Positions 24,801 through 32,448 of a stretch of 64,000 nt of DNA are shown piece after piece. Location: positions 331,260 through 395,259 of the forward strand of contig NZ_BMRB01000002.1 in NCBI RefSeq assembly GCF_014648415.1, written 5' to 3'. The notes under the pieces are model-generated. The model was not told the DNA's origin. It did not search any database and worked only from the letters and a program-made list of their open reading frames with translations. The first letter of the stretch is position 1. Every line of letters begins with the position of its first letter. This DNA comes from Actinokineospora fastidiosa (GTDB lineage Bacteria; Actinomycetota; Actinomycetes; Mycobacteriales; Pseudonocardiaceae). The position numbers were made by a program, and so were the translations under genes.

Positions 24801-27006
24801 TGCCGAAGTGGTCGTTGACCGCGTCGACGGTGTTGGCCACCGCCCGGTGCGGCACCTCCACGCCCTTGGGCTCCCCGGTGGAGCCGGAGGTGAAGATCAC
24901 GTACAGCACCGACTCCGGGTCGACCGGGACCGGCGCGGCCAGCGGCTCGACCGCGGCGGCGTCCTCGACCACGACCCGCTCCAGGTAGCACTCCTCGGAC
25001 ACCGACCGGTCGGTGAGCACGTGCCGCGCCCCAGCCGCGCGGAACACCCGGGCCCGGCGGGCGGGTGGGACGTCGACGCCGGAGGGGACGTAGGCGGCCC
25101 CGGCGGCGAGCACCCCGAGCACGGCCGCCACCTGGTCGGGCCCCTTCGGCAGGGTGATCCCCACGCTGTCGCCCGCCGCGACCCCGCGGTCGCGGAGCAG
25201 CCGCGCCACCCGCAGCGCCCGATTGGCCAACTCGCCGTACGACAGCGTCCCGTCCCGTCCCCACATCAAGGCCGTGCGGCCGGGGTCGGCCAGCGCGCGG
25301 GCGAAGAACCGCTGGTGCAGCGGCACGCCCGGGCCTGCGCCGCCCTCGGTCTGATTGACCCGTGCTCGGACGGCCCGCTGGGCAGGCGGCAGCATCGGCG
25401 GGACCGGCTCGTCCCAGCGCGCCGCGTCGTCGAGCAGGCCCCGGACCAGGCCGACGTAGGCGTCGAACATCGCGTCGAGCACCCCGGCGGGGAAGACCGA
25501 CTCGCGCGCGTCCCAGTTCAGCATGACGCCGCCGTCGAACTCGATGACCTGGGCGTCGAGCCACACCTGCGGCGCCTGCGATGCGAACCAGCACGGGTCG
25601 CCGAAGCGGCGCCGGACCTGCGGGCCGAACAGCTCGCCGAGTTCCAGGGCGCTGGTGTAGACGACCGGCGCGATCACGCGGTCGCCCTCAAGGCGGTTCA
25701 GGTCCCGCAGCACCTCGACGCCGGTGTAGGCGGCGTGGCCCGCGGCGTCGCGCAGCCGCGTTCGCAGCCCGCGGGCGCGGTCGGCGAAGGGCATGGTCTC
25801 GGACACGTCGACGTCGAGCAGCACCGAGCTGGAGAAGTCGCCGACGAGGCCGTCGACGTCGGGGTGCAGCGGCTCGCGGTCGAAGACCGGCAGGTTCAGC
25901 AGGAAGCGGTCTCCCGCGCTCCACTCCGCGACCGTCTCGGCGAACGCCGTCGCCAGGACCGTGGCCGGGGTGAGCCCGTGGCGTGCCGCTTCCGGCCGCA
26001 GCCGCCCCAGGTCCTCAGTGGACAGCCAGTGGTGGCGCCGGGTCATCCGGGGCGGCCCGTCCTCGTCGACGACCGGCAGCGCGGGCGGACCGGGCAGCAG
26101 CGGGAGCCGGTCGGCCCACCAGGCCCGCGCCTCAGTCCGCTGGTGTTCGCGGGCGGCGGCGCGCTCGGCGAGGTAGCGGGGGTAGGAGTAGCCCAGCGGG
26201 GCGGGCGGGTCTGCGGGATCGTCATACAGCCCGGCGAGATCGGCCAACAGGTTGCGCAGGCTCAGCGCGTCCGCGGCGACCATGTCCACGGTGACGTGCA
26301 GCCTGGCCGCTCCGGACGGCAGCAGGGTCAACCCCACGGCGAGCACCCGGCCCTCGGCCAGCTCCACGCCGCGGCGCGCCCGGATCGCCGCCAGTTCGGC
26401 GTCCGCCTGCCCGTCGGCGGCGGCACGCAGGTCGGTGACGACGAGACCGGGCCACTCGGCGCGCTCCTCGACGCGCTGGGTCCCGTCCGCGCCGATCCGC
26501 ACCCGCAGCATGCCGTGCCGCTCCACCAAACCGTGCAGCGCGCGGTCGAGCCGGGCCGGGTCGACGCCCTCGTCCGGGCGGCTGTGGAACTCGGCGTAGA
26601 ACCGCGCGGGCACACCGCCGCACGGCTGGCTGGGAGTCCGGCCGATCCAGAGCGCGTGCTGCATCGGCGCGAGCGGGAACCACGCGGACTCGTCCACGGC
26701 CCCCGCCTGCTGCTGGGCGGCGGGCCCGCGCTCCCGGATGAGCTCCCACCACGCCGCCGGGGTGGGCCGCTCCGCGAGATCCCGGAACCCGGCCCGGACG
26801 CCGTGCCTGCGCAGCACGGCGGCCAACCGGATCAGGAAGATCGACTCGACGCCGAGCGCGGTCAGGTCGGCGTCCTCGGTGACCTCGTCGTAGCTCAGCC
26901 CGGTCCACTCGCAGACCCGCAGCCGGACCTCGGAGACGTTGCCCGGCAACGCCTCCACGTCCGGTCCGATGTCGACCAAGCGGGGAAGGGGGATACTGTC
27001 GGTCAT
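18799..27006 (-). CDS. NRPS1: ArCP-Cy-A-PCP-Cy-PCP-Cy-A-PCP
   Basis: 2735 residues from ATG 27006 with a GAGGC ribosome binding site. Order: aryl carrier (LGVESI, phosphopantetheine Ser55); Cy1 (about 105-535, DMVAAD); A1 (about 545-1050); PCP2 (LGGDSL, near 1091); Cy2 (about 1150-1600, DSIVMD); PCP3 (LGGDSI, near 1644); Cy3 (about 1700-2140, DNIIAD); A2 (about 2150-2640); PCP4 (near 2677). A2 pocket residues read DLFNLSLIWK, the cysteine code of pyochelin synthetases. A1 reads DLYSMGLIHK, a cysteine-like frame with four changed positions. The second module has no A domain, so its carrier must be loaded by another A domain, as HMWP2 does in yersiniabactin synthesis. The acidic tail ending EPEEGSL suits the docking domain of NRPS2. 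It should load salicylate and build the first three heterocycles. Confidence 0.94.
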   Translation of the reverse strand: MTDSIPLPRLVDIGPDVEALPGNVSEVRLRVCEWTGLSYDEVTEDADLTALGVESIFLIRLAAVLRRHGVRAGFRDLAERPTPAAWWELIRERGPAAQQQAGAVDESAWFPLAPMQHALWIGRTPSQPCGGVPARFYAEFHSRPDEGVDPARLDRALHGLVERHGMLRVRIGADGTQRVEERAEWPGLVVTDLRAAADGQADAELAAIRARRGVELAEGRVLAVGLTLLPSGAARLHVTVDMVAADALSLRNLLADLAGLYDDPADPPAPLGYSYPRYLAERAAAREHQRTEARAWWADRLPLLPGPPALPVVDEDGPPRMTRRHHWLSTEDLGRLRPEAARHGLTPATVLATAFAETVAEWSAGDRFLLNLPVFDREPLHPDVDGLVGDFSSSVLLDVDVSETMPFADRARGLRTRLRDAAGHAAYTGVEVLRDLNRLEGDRVIAPVVYTSALELGELFGPQVRRRFGDPCWFASQAPQVWLDAQVIEFDGGVMLNWDARESVFPAGVLDAMFDAYVGLVRGLLDDAARWDEPVPPMLPPAQRAVRARVNQTEGGAGPGVPLHQRFFARALADPGRTALMWGRDGTLSYGELANRALRVARLLRDRGVAAGDSVGITLPKGPDQVAAVLGVLAAGAAYVPSGVDVPPARRARVFRAAGARHVLTDRSVSEECYLERVVVEDAAAVEPLAAPVPVDPESVLYVIFTSGSTGEPKGVEVPHRAVANTVDAVNDHFGIGPADRTIALSALDFDLSAYDLFAFLGFGGSVVVLDEAQRRDAAAWAELIRRWRVTVVSAVPALLDMLLVAAAEDGLGSDLRVVMLGGDTIGVDLPGRLRELAPGCRFAGLGGMTEAAIHATLCEVDAVDPTWRSVPFGVPLRNVVCRVADSRGRDCPDWVPGELWVGGAGLAHGYRGDRARTEERFVEHDGRRWYRTGDLTRYRPDGAIEFLGRTDHQVKIRGHRIELGEIESVLAAHPRVDKAVATVVRAAARQLAAAVVTTAPTEPAELRAWLAERVPGYLVPEHIRVVETIPLTRNGKIDRAAVQRALLDGRERGDRAHREPCCPVERVVADLWRDLLDVDRVGLDDDFFALGGDSLLATRLMRGLAATGLRGADLADLFARPVLRDFAALLAPGAAAAPAAVPADPEHRHDPFPLTDVQRAFWIGRDPRLPLGGVGSHYYLEFDGDDVDIDRVEEAWNRLVARHEMLRAVIAADGTQRILPEVPRYRIAVVDAGDHPEPVLHRLRATLSHRLFDVGTWPLFEIRAARYVSGGRQRVRLYVGMDSIVMDGRSIMVLYTEWAELCANPDTRLPALDLSYRDYLRHAAPDPRRVAEARDYWRGRLDDLPPPPRLPLAKEPAAVGRPVFHRLRHHLDSATWAAVTRAAAGHGLTPSAVLLACYLEVLGEWSDQTDLTVTMTAFDRDDVHPDVHRVVGDFASLLLVGHRRGAGEAFAASARRLQEQVGRDLTHRAASGVWVLRELARRGGTASASFPVVFTSVLGVVDDVSLDLPGSFPEQVYGVTQTPQVWLDAKVTPSGGGVAVDWDVVDELFVEGMTDAMFASYVRMVEGLARADWAAPLPPALTDGDRALRDWARESAVVEQDAPSAEPPSGEPGDAVEAAVARLWGEVLGVDRVRRTDDFFALGGDSIVATRLMVALRAEGLVGAEIASLFTHPVLHEFAATITRGTTRARAALVADEEHRHDPFPLTDVQAAYWLGRLPDFTLGGIGAQLYVEYEHTDLDVPRLEQAWNRLIARHDMLRAVVEPDGTQRVLPDPPAYRITVVEGGEFPDETLERVREQLCHGALQATEWPLFDVRVVTRQGGARLCVVFDNIIADGLSILTLLSEWDRLYQDPQAQLPPIGVSFRDYVLDTAADPDSHAEVLDYWRARMADLPPGPRLPLRVRPAEVDRPRFTRRERRVDTATWQAVTERARDAGLTPSVVLLACYTLVLGTWSASRDLTVNLTLFDRRPVHPDITRVVGDFTSLLLVADRPLPAESWLDRARRLQQQVWRDLDHQQVSAVRVLRELATENARLAEPVPVVFTSMLGVDDALARSVRWPDLTRSQTPQVWLDHQVIDLPDGLLLSWDSVDELFPDGLVDAMFDAYHALLRELATADWAAAPLDLLPSAQRAVRERVNDTAGPEPESTLGRGLLHGAFFAQAAAYPDRVALVHDGGELTYAELADHARRVAGMLLAHGVAAGEPVAVCLPRGPEQIAALLGVLAAGAAYVPVAVGHPPLRVQRVLDRGGVRFLLGDDDVTPPEGVRRLRIGDAAAYPTLDDVCGEPGGLAYVIFTSGSTGEPKGVEIRHRSAVNTVDDLVHRYHLGPDDRVLAVSAVDFDLSVFDVFGLLGAGGAVVCIAEAARRDPQRWLRLAHEHRVTVWNSVPAVFDMLLSTGDDLPGSLRLVLLSGDWVGLDLPGRLRAQSPNPDCALVALGGATEASIWSNAYDVHAVAPDWVSVPYGFPLRNQRFRVVDEEGRDRPDWVPGELWIGGDGVARGYRNAPDLTSARFVEHDGTVWYRTGDIGRYWPDGTLELLGRRDDQVKIRGHRLELGEVDAAVSAHPGVDRAVTVAVGDRDARRLVAFVRPTESGSLADLPRFLADRLPAHAIPRVVPVDGFPLTPNGKIDRAALAGREAEPAVASESAIVGERGRALAAMWRDLLGREPRGAEDNFFALGGDSLSATRLTQRVRGAYGVALSLRDFFADPTIAHLVRAIDQAVAEQGVGSEPEEGSL

Positions 27007-27379
27007 CGCCTCACCTGGTGGGAGCTGCTGGGGCACCGGCGACGACGTCAGCGACGATCGCGCCCTCGCCAGAATGCCGTCGCACGATCATCGATGCCCT
27101 CGAGCGAACCCACGTCTACCCGATCGTGGGACCACCGACGAAACAGGACACTCTTCGATTCGTTCTCGGCTAACGAAAACATATGCGCGCGAACGCTTCT
27201 GTTGTCGTAACAATCAGAATCTCCACCCGCCGGTCCACTGTCCGGGCACTCTTCCCGCCCTATTGGATGACCAGCCGTTGTGGGGGAAAGGGGTGACGGC
27301 TATACCTGGTTCGGAGCTGTCACGCGGCTCGATAACCGCACTTCACAGCGACATACCGGTTCACCGGCAAGGAGGACAT
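27007..27379. other. Divergent promoter region of the NRPS operon and EF-hand gene 1
   Basis: A 373-base gap without a gene between the divergent starts at 27006 and 27380. The stretch 27150-27220 is AT-richer than the surroundings and holds the inverted repeat at 27159-27177. Just upstream of the EF-hand ribosome binding site there is CCGGT-TC-ACCGG (27356-27367). I found no good match to an IdeR/DmdR iron box (best partial match 11 of 19 positions, around GGCTAAC). Confidence 0.6.
27159..27177. promoter_or_regulatory. Inverted repeat TTCGTT-N7-AACGAA in the NRPS promoter region
   Basis: Perfect 6-bp arms separated by 7 bases, in an AT-rich stretch about 150 bases upstream of the NRPS1 start and 200 bases upstream of EF-hand gene 1. 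It contains GGCTAAC, a piece of the IdeR consensus, but the whole does not fit an iron box. It could be an operator for an unlinked regulator. Position and symmetry are observed; function is inferred. Confidence 0.35.
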
Positions 27380-27898
27380 GTGGCCACGGACGTGGAAACC
27401 CGTAAGCGCGAGGAGATCTTCACCAAGCTCGACACCAACCGGGACGGGACCATCGACGAGAACGACATCCGCGAGCACATCACCCATTTCCTGAGCAAGT
27501 ACAACATCTCGGCGGACTCGCCCCAGGCGCGCAAGGCCATGGACACAGCCAAGCAGATCTGGCAGAAGCTGGGCAGCCGGGGCGACGGCTCGGCGATCAC
27601 CAAGGAGACCTACGTCCAGTCGATGGACCAGGACCTGGTGGAGAACGCCTACATCCCGCTGAACTCCGTCTTCTTCGACGTCGTCGACAGCGACCACGAC
27701 GGCAAGATCAGCGAGAGCGAGTTGGTCAGCGCCCTCCAGCGCGACGGCCTGTCCGCCGACAACGTCCGGGAGGCGTTCCAGCGGATGGACCGGGACAAGG
27801 ACGGCGACATCACCCGGCAGGAGTGGGACCAGGCCGTCCGGGAGATGCTGCTGAGCTCCGACCCGAACGCGCCCGGCAGCATCATGCTCGGCGCCTGA
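27380..27898 (+). CDS. EF-hand calcium-binding protein 1 (calerythrin-like)
   Basis: 172 residues from GTG 27380 behind AAGGAGG. It has the four-EF-hand layout of small actinobacterial sarcoplasmic-type proteins such as calerythrin. Loop 1 at residues 18-29 is DTNRDGTIDEND, with Asp instead of Glu at position 12. The second site, around SRGDGSAITKE, is degenerate. Loop 3 at 103-114 is DSDHDGKISESE and loop 4 at 137-148 is DRDKDGDITRQE, both canonical. There is no signal peptide, so it is probably cytoplasmic. It is divergent from NRPS1 and convergent with the methyltransferase gene, inside the cluster. A role as calcium buffer, sensor or scaffold for the pathway is speculative. Confidence 0.9.
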   Translation: MATDVETRKREEIFTKLDTNRDGTIDENDIREHITHFLSKYNISADSPQARKAMDTAKQIWQKLGSRGDGSAITKETYVQSMDQDLVENAYIPLNSVFFDVVDSDHDGKISESELVSALQRDGLSADNVREAFQRMDRDKDGDITRQEWDQAVREMLLSSDPNAPGSIMLGA

Positions 27899-28004
27899 AC
27901 GACCTCCTGCCCCGACCGCGCCGAGAGCCCGTCCGGAGCCTCGACGCCAGCACGACCGGCCGTCCCGTCGGCACACCCTGGCCGGATCGCCGCGAACGAC
28001 CGAC

Positions 28005-28035
28005 GCCGGTCGGAGGCGCAGCGCCTCCGACCGGC
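28005..28035. terminator. Bidirectional hairpin terminator
   Basis: A perfect 15-bp stem (GCCGGTCGGAGGCGC and its complement) with one base between the arms lies between the convergent EF-hand gene 1 and the methyltransferase gene. No T-run follows, which is usual in high-GC actinobacteria. Confidence 0.8.
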
Positions 28036-28052
28036 CGCTCAGGTGGCTCCGC

Positions 28053-28784
28053 TCACCCCGCGGGCGTCCGGGCCGGACGCGGAGCGCGCAGCACCCCGAT
28101 GTGCCCGGCGACGTGCTCGACGGCCAGATTGGTCTCCTCCGCCAGGTTCTCGACGCCGAAGGTGTGCCACTCGCTGGTGTTCCGCACGACCCTCGGTTCG
28201 GTCGCGGCGCCGCTGACCGTCCACGTCGACGTCAGGCGCATGATGTCGCCGCCGACCGGTTCGCCGGTCATCCACGCCTCGTAGGTGAGCTCGCCGATCC
28301 GCTCGCGGGCGAGGGGCATCCGCGCCAGCGGCGCGGGCCGGGCGATCGGCAGCAGCTCCACCACCACCGGGGCGCCCGGCGCCAGCCGGGGCAGCGCGCG
28401 GTCCCACAGCGCGCGCCGCTCGTCGGGGTCGAGGTAGCCGAGGACGCCGAAGAGCACCAGCGCCGAGATCGGGTCGGGCAGGGCGACCGTCTCCGCTGGC
28501 TCGGCCATGATGGTGACCCGGCCGCGGAGATCGTCGTCGCCGATCACCGCGTGCGTGAGCACCGCCCGCATCCCGGCCGCGGGCTCACACGCCACGATCG
28601 GCGTGCCCGGCAGGGCGTCGGCGATGATGCGGACCGTGCGGCCCGTTCCCGACCCGATGTCGACCGCCGTGCCCACGGCAGGGTCCACATCGGAGAGAGC
28701 GGCCCGCAGCACCCGCTCCCCCTCGGGGTGCGCTCGCGGGACGAGATCGTAGAACTCGGCCACCGACGAGCAGTAGTCCTGCAT
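28053..28784 (-). CDS. Class I SAM-dependent methyltransferase
   Basis: 243 residues. Of the two possible ATGs, 28784 is chosen because GGGAGG sits 7 bases upstream; the ATG at 28790 would be 1 base from it. SAM-binding motif I is AVDIGSGTGRTVRIIADAL, followed by motif II VACEPAAGM and ALVLFGVLGYLDPDER. The fold is that of a small-molecule methyltransferase; the acceptor atom cannot be told from sequence. It lies 44 bases downstream of the halogenase gene on the same strand, probably in one transcript, which suggests that halogenation and methylation act on the same building block or product. Confidence 0.88.
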   Translation of the reverse strand: MQDYCSSVAEFYDLVPRAHPEGERVLRAALSDVDPAVGTAVDIGSGTGRTVRIIADALPGTPIVACEPAAGMRAVLTHAVIGDDDLRGRVTIMAEPAETVALPDPISALVLFGVLGYLDPDERRALWDRALPRLAPGAPVVVELLPIARPAPLARMPLARERIGELTYEAWMTGEPVGGDIMRLTSTWTVSGAATEPRVVRNTSEWHTFGVENLAEETNLAVEHVAGHIGVLRAPRPARTPAG

Positions 28785-28828
28785 TCGCATACCTCCCGGC
28801 AGTTGTGCGGCGAATCGTGTCCGCGGGA

Positions 28829-30277
28829 TCAGGCGCTCTGGTAGGCAAGGCCGAGGCGCGGTTTCGTGACCAGGTAGAGGCCGGGGGCGGCCTTGACCCC
28901 GCCGGTCTGCGCGTAGCCCATCTTCCCCGAGTTGAACAGCTGCGCCCGCGCCTGGGCGAGCTCGCTCTCCTGCGGCGAGGCGGCGGCCGCGCGGTCGGGC
29001 GCCTCCTTCCGCATGGCGATCATCTGCGCGAGCGACCGGTCGGTGACCTCCACGGCGAGGTCGAGCGCCGCCTGCGCGTCGTGCAGGTCCTCGATGCCGG
29101 AGATGACGTTGGCGAACGCCAGCTCGATGTCGTCCGCGGCGCAGTCGCGCAGCGTGAGGCGCTGTGCCTCCCAGAAGTAGGAGGTCTTGCCGCGGTACTG
29201 GTTGTAGAGGCTGGAGACGACCACCAGGTAGCGGAGGTACGCGGTGCGGTAGGTCCACTCGTAGTGGGCCGAGGCGTGCTCCTCGCTGACGTCCCCGTTG
29301 ACGGTGCTCGCCAGGCAGGCGGAGGCGAGCATCGCGCTGTACATGGCCAGGTGGACCCCGGTGGAGAGCAACGGGTCCAGGAAGCACGCGGCGTCGCCGG
29401 AGAGGAAGTAGCCCGGGCCGGTGAACCGGTCGGCCGCGTAGGAGTAGTCCTGCTCGACGCGCAGGGGCGCGACCCGCTCCGCCCTGGCCAGCAGGTCGGA
29501 CATGACCGGGGACTCGGCGATCGCGTCCCGGTAGATCCGCTCCAGGTCGTGGCCCAGCGCCCGCCGGGCGGCGAAGTGGTCCTTGTGGACGACCAGCCCG
29601 ACGCTGAGCCGGTCGTCGCGCAGCGGGATGCCCCAGAACCACCCGTCGGTCACCGAGCAGATCTCGATCGCGCCTTCGGGTCCGGCGATGGGTCCCGCGC
29701 CCGTCCAGTACCCCCAAACGGCGACGTTCTTGAAGACCTCGTGGTGCCGCCGCGTCCGCAGGTACCGGGTCATCAGGCCCGCCCTGCCGGACGCGTCGAC
29801 CAGGTAGTCGAACGCCAGCTCCCGCTCCGGGCCGCCCTGCGCCGGGGCCCATCGCGCGGCCGTCGGCCGCTCGCCGTCGAACACCAGCTGCTTGACCTCG
29901 ACGCTTTCCCGCACCGTCACGCCCTGGCTCTTGGCGTGTTCGAGGAGGAGGTGGTCGAAATCGGCGCGCTCGACGTGGTAGGAGTAGCTGTCCTCCCAGC
30001 CCGGCCGGTCTCCGAAGCCGATGTCCCACTGCTCGGCGCCCCAGTCGAAGTGGGCGCCGCCCTTCACCCGGAACCCCTGCCGCTCCACCTTCTCCCGCAC
30101 GCCGAGCAGGTCCAGGATGGGCAGGCAGGCGGGCAGGAGCGACTCCCCGATGTGGTAGCGGGGGAAGACCGCCCGCTCCATCAGGGTGACGTCCATGCCC
30201 TCGCGGGCCAACAGCGTCGCGGCGGTGGATCCGGCTGGACCACCGCCGACGACCAGCACTCGGGCGCGTCCGTCCAC
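28829..30277 (-). CDS. FAD-dependent halogenase (phenol/pyrrole halogenase-like)
   Basis: 482 residues from GTG 30277, with AGGAG 5 bases upstream. FAD-binding GGGPAGS lies at residues 11-17, then PRYHIGESLLP. The halogenase signature WFWGIP (WxWxIP), near residue 211, separates these enzymes from ordinary flavin monooxygenases. GFRVKGGAHFDW carries a lysine in the place of the lysine thought to guide hypohalous acid. FLSGDAACFLDPLLSTGVHL is the second FAD motif. It needs reduced flavin from an unlinked reductase. Salicylate, free or carrier-bound, is the obvious aromatic substrate in this cluster, so a chlorinated aryl cap is predicted but not shown. Extension of the frame upstream has no ribosome binding site. 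Confidence 0.88.
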   Translation of the reverse strand: MDGRARVLVVGGGPAGSTAATLLAREGMDVTLMERAVFPRYHIGESLLPACLPILDLLGVREKVERQGFRVKGGAHFDWGAEQWDIGFGDRPGWEDSYSYHVERADFDHLLLEHAKSQGVTVRESVEVKQLVFDGERPTAARWAPAQGGPERELAFDYLVDASGRAGLMTRYLRTRRHHEVFKNVAVWGYWTGAGPIAGPEGAIEICSVTDGWFWGIPLRDDRLSVGLVVHKDHFAARRALGHDLERIYRDAIAESPVMSDLLARAERVAPLRVEQDYSYAADRFTGPGYFLSGDAACFLDPLLSTGVHLAMYSAMLASACLASTVNGDVSEEHASAHYEWTYRTAYLRYLVVVSSLYNQYRGKTSYFWEAQRLTLRDCAADDIELAFANVISGIEDLHDAQAALDLAVEVTDRSLAQMIAMRKEAPDRAAAASPQESELAQARAQLFNSGKMGYAQTGGVKAAPGLYLVTKPRLGLAYQSA

Positions 30278-30292
30278 ATTCACTCCTGGGGG

Positions 30293-30305
30293 GATCGATT
30301 CGATC
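30293..30305. promoter_or_regulatory. 13-bp palindrome between halogenase and ABC transporter operons
   Basis: GATCGATTCGATC is a perfect odd palindrome 16 bases upstream of the halogenase start, in the 278-base divergent gap 30278-30555. It may be an operator or a chance feature. Nothing else clear is seen in the gap apart from TTGACA-like sequences near the ABC start (about 30548 and 30571). Confidence 0.25.
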
Positions 30306-30555
30306 AAGACAGTGCCTACCGCGCAACGGTTCGGGGTCGGCGCGGCCGTGCCGCGCGTCGCGGGCTCGCACAACGGAGACTGCCCGAGGTGGTGGTGGGC
30401 CGCAAGATCTCCCCGCACATACCCACCGTGATCAACGCCGATGCACCCGGAAGTGTTGTCTTCGCTGGGGAACCGCCCATCGTTCGGGCTGGCGGAGGCC
30501 GAGCGCCGTGACCAGGTGATCCGGATCAGCGGGCGCTGGTGCGGCGGTTGACACC

Positions 30556-32448
30556 ATGGTGTTGGACGAGTTGACAGCGGACTCCGGAGGGACCGTTATT
30601 GACCGCGTGTCCACCGTGGTGTCCGCATCGGCAGCACCGATCCCCGAGTCCACCGATCCGCCCGCCCGGCCCCGCAGGCCCGTCCCCGCCCTGGGGCCGG
30701 TCCTGGCCCGGGTCCGCGGTCCGCTGGCCGTCGCCGTGGTGCTGCAGGTGTTCGGCTCGGTCGCGGGCCTGGTCCCGCTGCTCGCGATCGCGGAGCTGGC
30801 GCGGGTCCTGCTGCCCGCCGCCGACGGCGCGCCGGTCGACGCCGAGCGGGCCTGGACGGTGGTGCTGGTGGCGTGCGGGGCCCTGCTGGCGCGTTTGGTC
30901 CTCCTGCTGGCCGCCGCGGTGGTGACCCACGCGGCGGACCTGCGGCTGGCGCTCGGCCTGCGGCTGGACCTGGTGCGCGTGCTGGGGCGGGTGCCGCTGG
31001 CCTGGTTCGACCGCCGCAACTCCGGCCGCGTCCGCAAGCTGGTGGTCGACGACGTGGAGAGCCTGCACGTGCTGGTGGCGCACGCGGTGCTGGAGATCAC
31101 CGCGGCCGTCGTCGTCCCGGTCGTGGCGGTGGCCTACCTGCTCACGGTCGAGTGGCGGCTGACGCTGCTGACGCTCGCGCCCATCGTGCTGGCGATGGTG
31201 GTGGCGGCGCGCGCGATGCGCGGGGCGATGAGCCGCTATGAGGACTACGAGCGGTCGCTGTCGGAGCTGTCCGGACGGGCTGTCGAGTTCGTGCACGGGA
31301 TCACGGTCGTCAAGACCTTCGGGGTCACCGGTCAGGTCCGCGGGCGCTTCCGGGCCGCGGCCTCGCGGTTCGCCGACTCCTTCGGGGACTGGGTCGCGGC
31401 GACCAGCCGGGCGGGTCTGGTCGCCGACCTCGCGACCGCGCCGGTCACCACCCTGCTGGTCGTGCTCACCGGCGGCCTCGCGCTGGTCGGGGCGGGCGCG
31501 CTGACGCCTGTCGACGTGCTCGCCTTCCTGTTGCTGGGGTTGGCGATCGGGCCGCCGCTGCACACGCTGACCTTCGGCATGGGCAAGCTCGGCGAGGCCA
31601 GGCAGGCGGCGCTGCGCGTGGCCGAGGTGCTCGCCACCGAGCCGCTGCCCGTGGTCCCCGACCACCGGGCGCTGCGGCCCTCCGGGACGGACGTGCGGGT
31701 GCGGGACGTCGACTTCGGCTACGACGGACGGGAGAACGCGCTGACGGACGTCAGCCTGGACCTCGCCCCGGGCACGATCACCGCCCTGGTCGGCCCCTCC
31801 GGCGCAGGCAAGTCGACGCTGGCCCGGCTGGTGCCGCGGTTCGCCGACGTCACCGCGGGCTCGGTCGGCATCGGCGGCGCGGACGTGCGGCTCGTCCGGC
31901 CCGCGGAGCTGTACCGGCAGGTCGGCTTCGTGTTCCAGGAGGTCGAGCTGCTGCGCGCCAGCGTCCGCGCCAACGTCGCCCTGGCACGACCCGGGGCCAG
32001 CCTCGACGAGATCCGCGCCGCCGCGGCCGCGGCCCAGGTGGACGAGCGGATCCGCGCCCTGCCCCGAGGCTACGACTCGGTGATCGGCGAGGACGCCGTG
32101 CTGTCCGGCGGCGAGGCCCAGCGGGTGTGCATCGCCCGCGCGCTGCTGGCCGACAGCCCGGTGCTGGTGCTCGACGAGGCCACCGCGTTCGCCGATCCCG
32201 ACGCCGAGGCCGCCATCCAGGACGCGCTGAGCGAACTCGTCGCCGACCGCACCGTCCTGATCGTGGCGCACCGGCTGCACACCCTGACCCGCGTCGACCG
32301 GATCGCGGTGCTCGACGGGGGGCGGGTCGTGGAGACGGGGACGCACGAGGAACTGCTGGCGGCAGGGGGTCGCTACGCGCGGATGTGGCGCTGCGCCGAA
32401 CAGGCCCGGGGCGGGCGGTCCGACGTCGTGGCCGGGGTGGGCCGGTGA
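30556..32448 (+). CDS. ABC transporter, fused permease-ATPase half 1 (YbtP/YbtQ/IrtAB-like)
   Basis: 630 residues if started at ATG 30556. A proline-rich leader of about 45 residues precedes the membrane part and there is no good ribosome binding site, so GTG 30607 is an alternative start. Six membrane helices (about 50-325) are followed by an ATPase domain: Walker A GPSGAGKST (near 413), signature LSGGEAQR (near 515), Walker B LVLDEATA (near 537), then AHRLHTLTRVD. It forms a pair with the next gene (GTGA overlap). Such heterodimers import ferric siderophores in Yersinia and mycobacteria; export of a peptide is the other possibility. Confidence 0.9.
   Translation: MVLDELTADSGGTVIDRVSTVVSASAAPIPESTDPPARPRRPVPALGPVLARVRGPLAVAVVLQVFGSVAGLVPLLAIAELARVLLPAADGAPVDAERAWTVVLVACGALLARLVLLLAAAVVTHAADLRLALGLRLDLVRVLGRVPLAWFDRRNSGRVRKLVVDDVESLHVLVAHAVLEITAAVVVPVVAVAYLLTVEWRLTLLTLAPIVLAMVVAARAMRGAMSRYEDYERSLSELSGRAVEFVHGITVVKTFGVTGQVRGRFRAAASRFADSFGDWVAATSRAGLVADLATAPVTTLLVVLTGGLALVGAGALTPVDVLAFLLLGLAIGPPLHTLTFGMGKLGEARQAALRVAEVLATEPLPVVPDHRALRPSGTDVRVRDVDFGYDGRENALTDVSLDLAPGTITALVGPSGAGKSTLARLVPRFADVTAGSVGIGGADVRLVRPAELYRQVGFVFQEVELLRASVRANVALARPGASLDEIRAAAAAAQVDERIRALPRGYDSVIGEDAVLSGGEAQRVCIARALLADSPVLVLDEATAFADPDAEAAIQDALSELVADRTVLIVAHRLHTLTRVDRIAVLDGGRVVETGTHEELLAAGGRYARMWRCAEQARGGRSDVVAGVGR

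Noticed and set aside
20785-27210. A 2141-codon open frame on the plus strand opposite NRPS1, and similar long frames opposite other genes (8076-10904, 13088-16534, 39970-42915, 48396-51200)
   Set aside because: They are antisense shadows of high-GC genes: rich in Arg, Gly, His and Gln, without domains or binding sites, while the opposite strand encodes clear conserved proteins.
27007-27379. IdeR/DmdR iron box upstream of the NRPS operon
   Set aside because: The best candidate matches only 11 of 19 consensus positions, too weak to claim.
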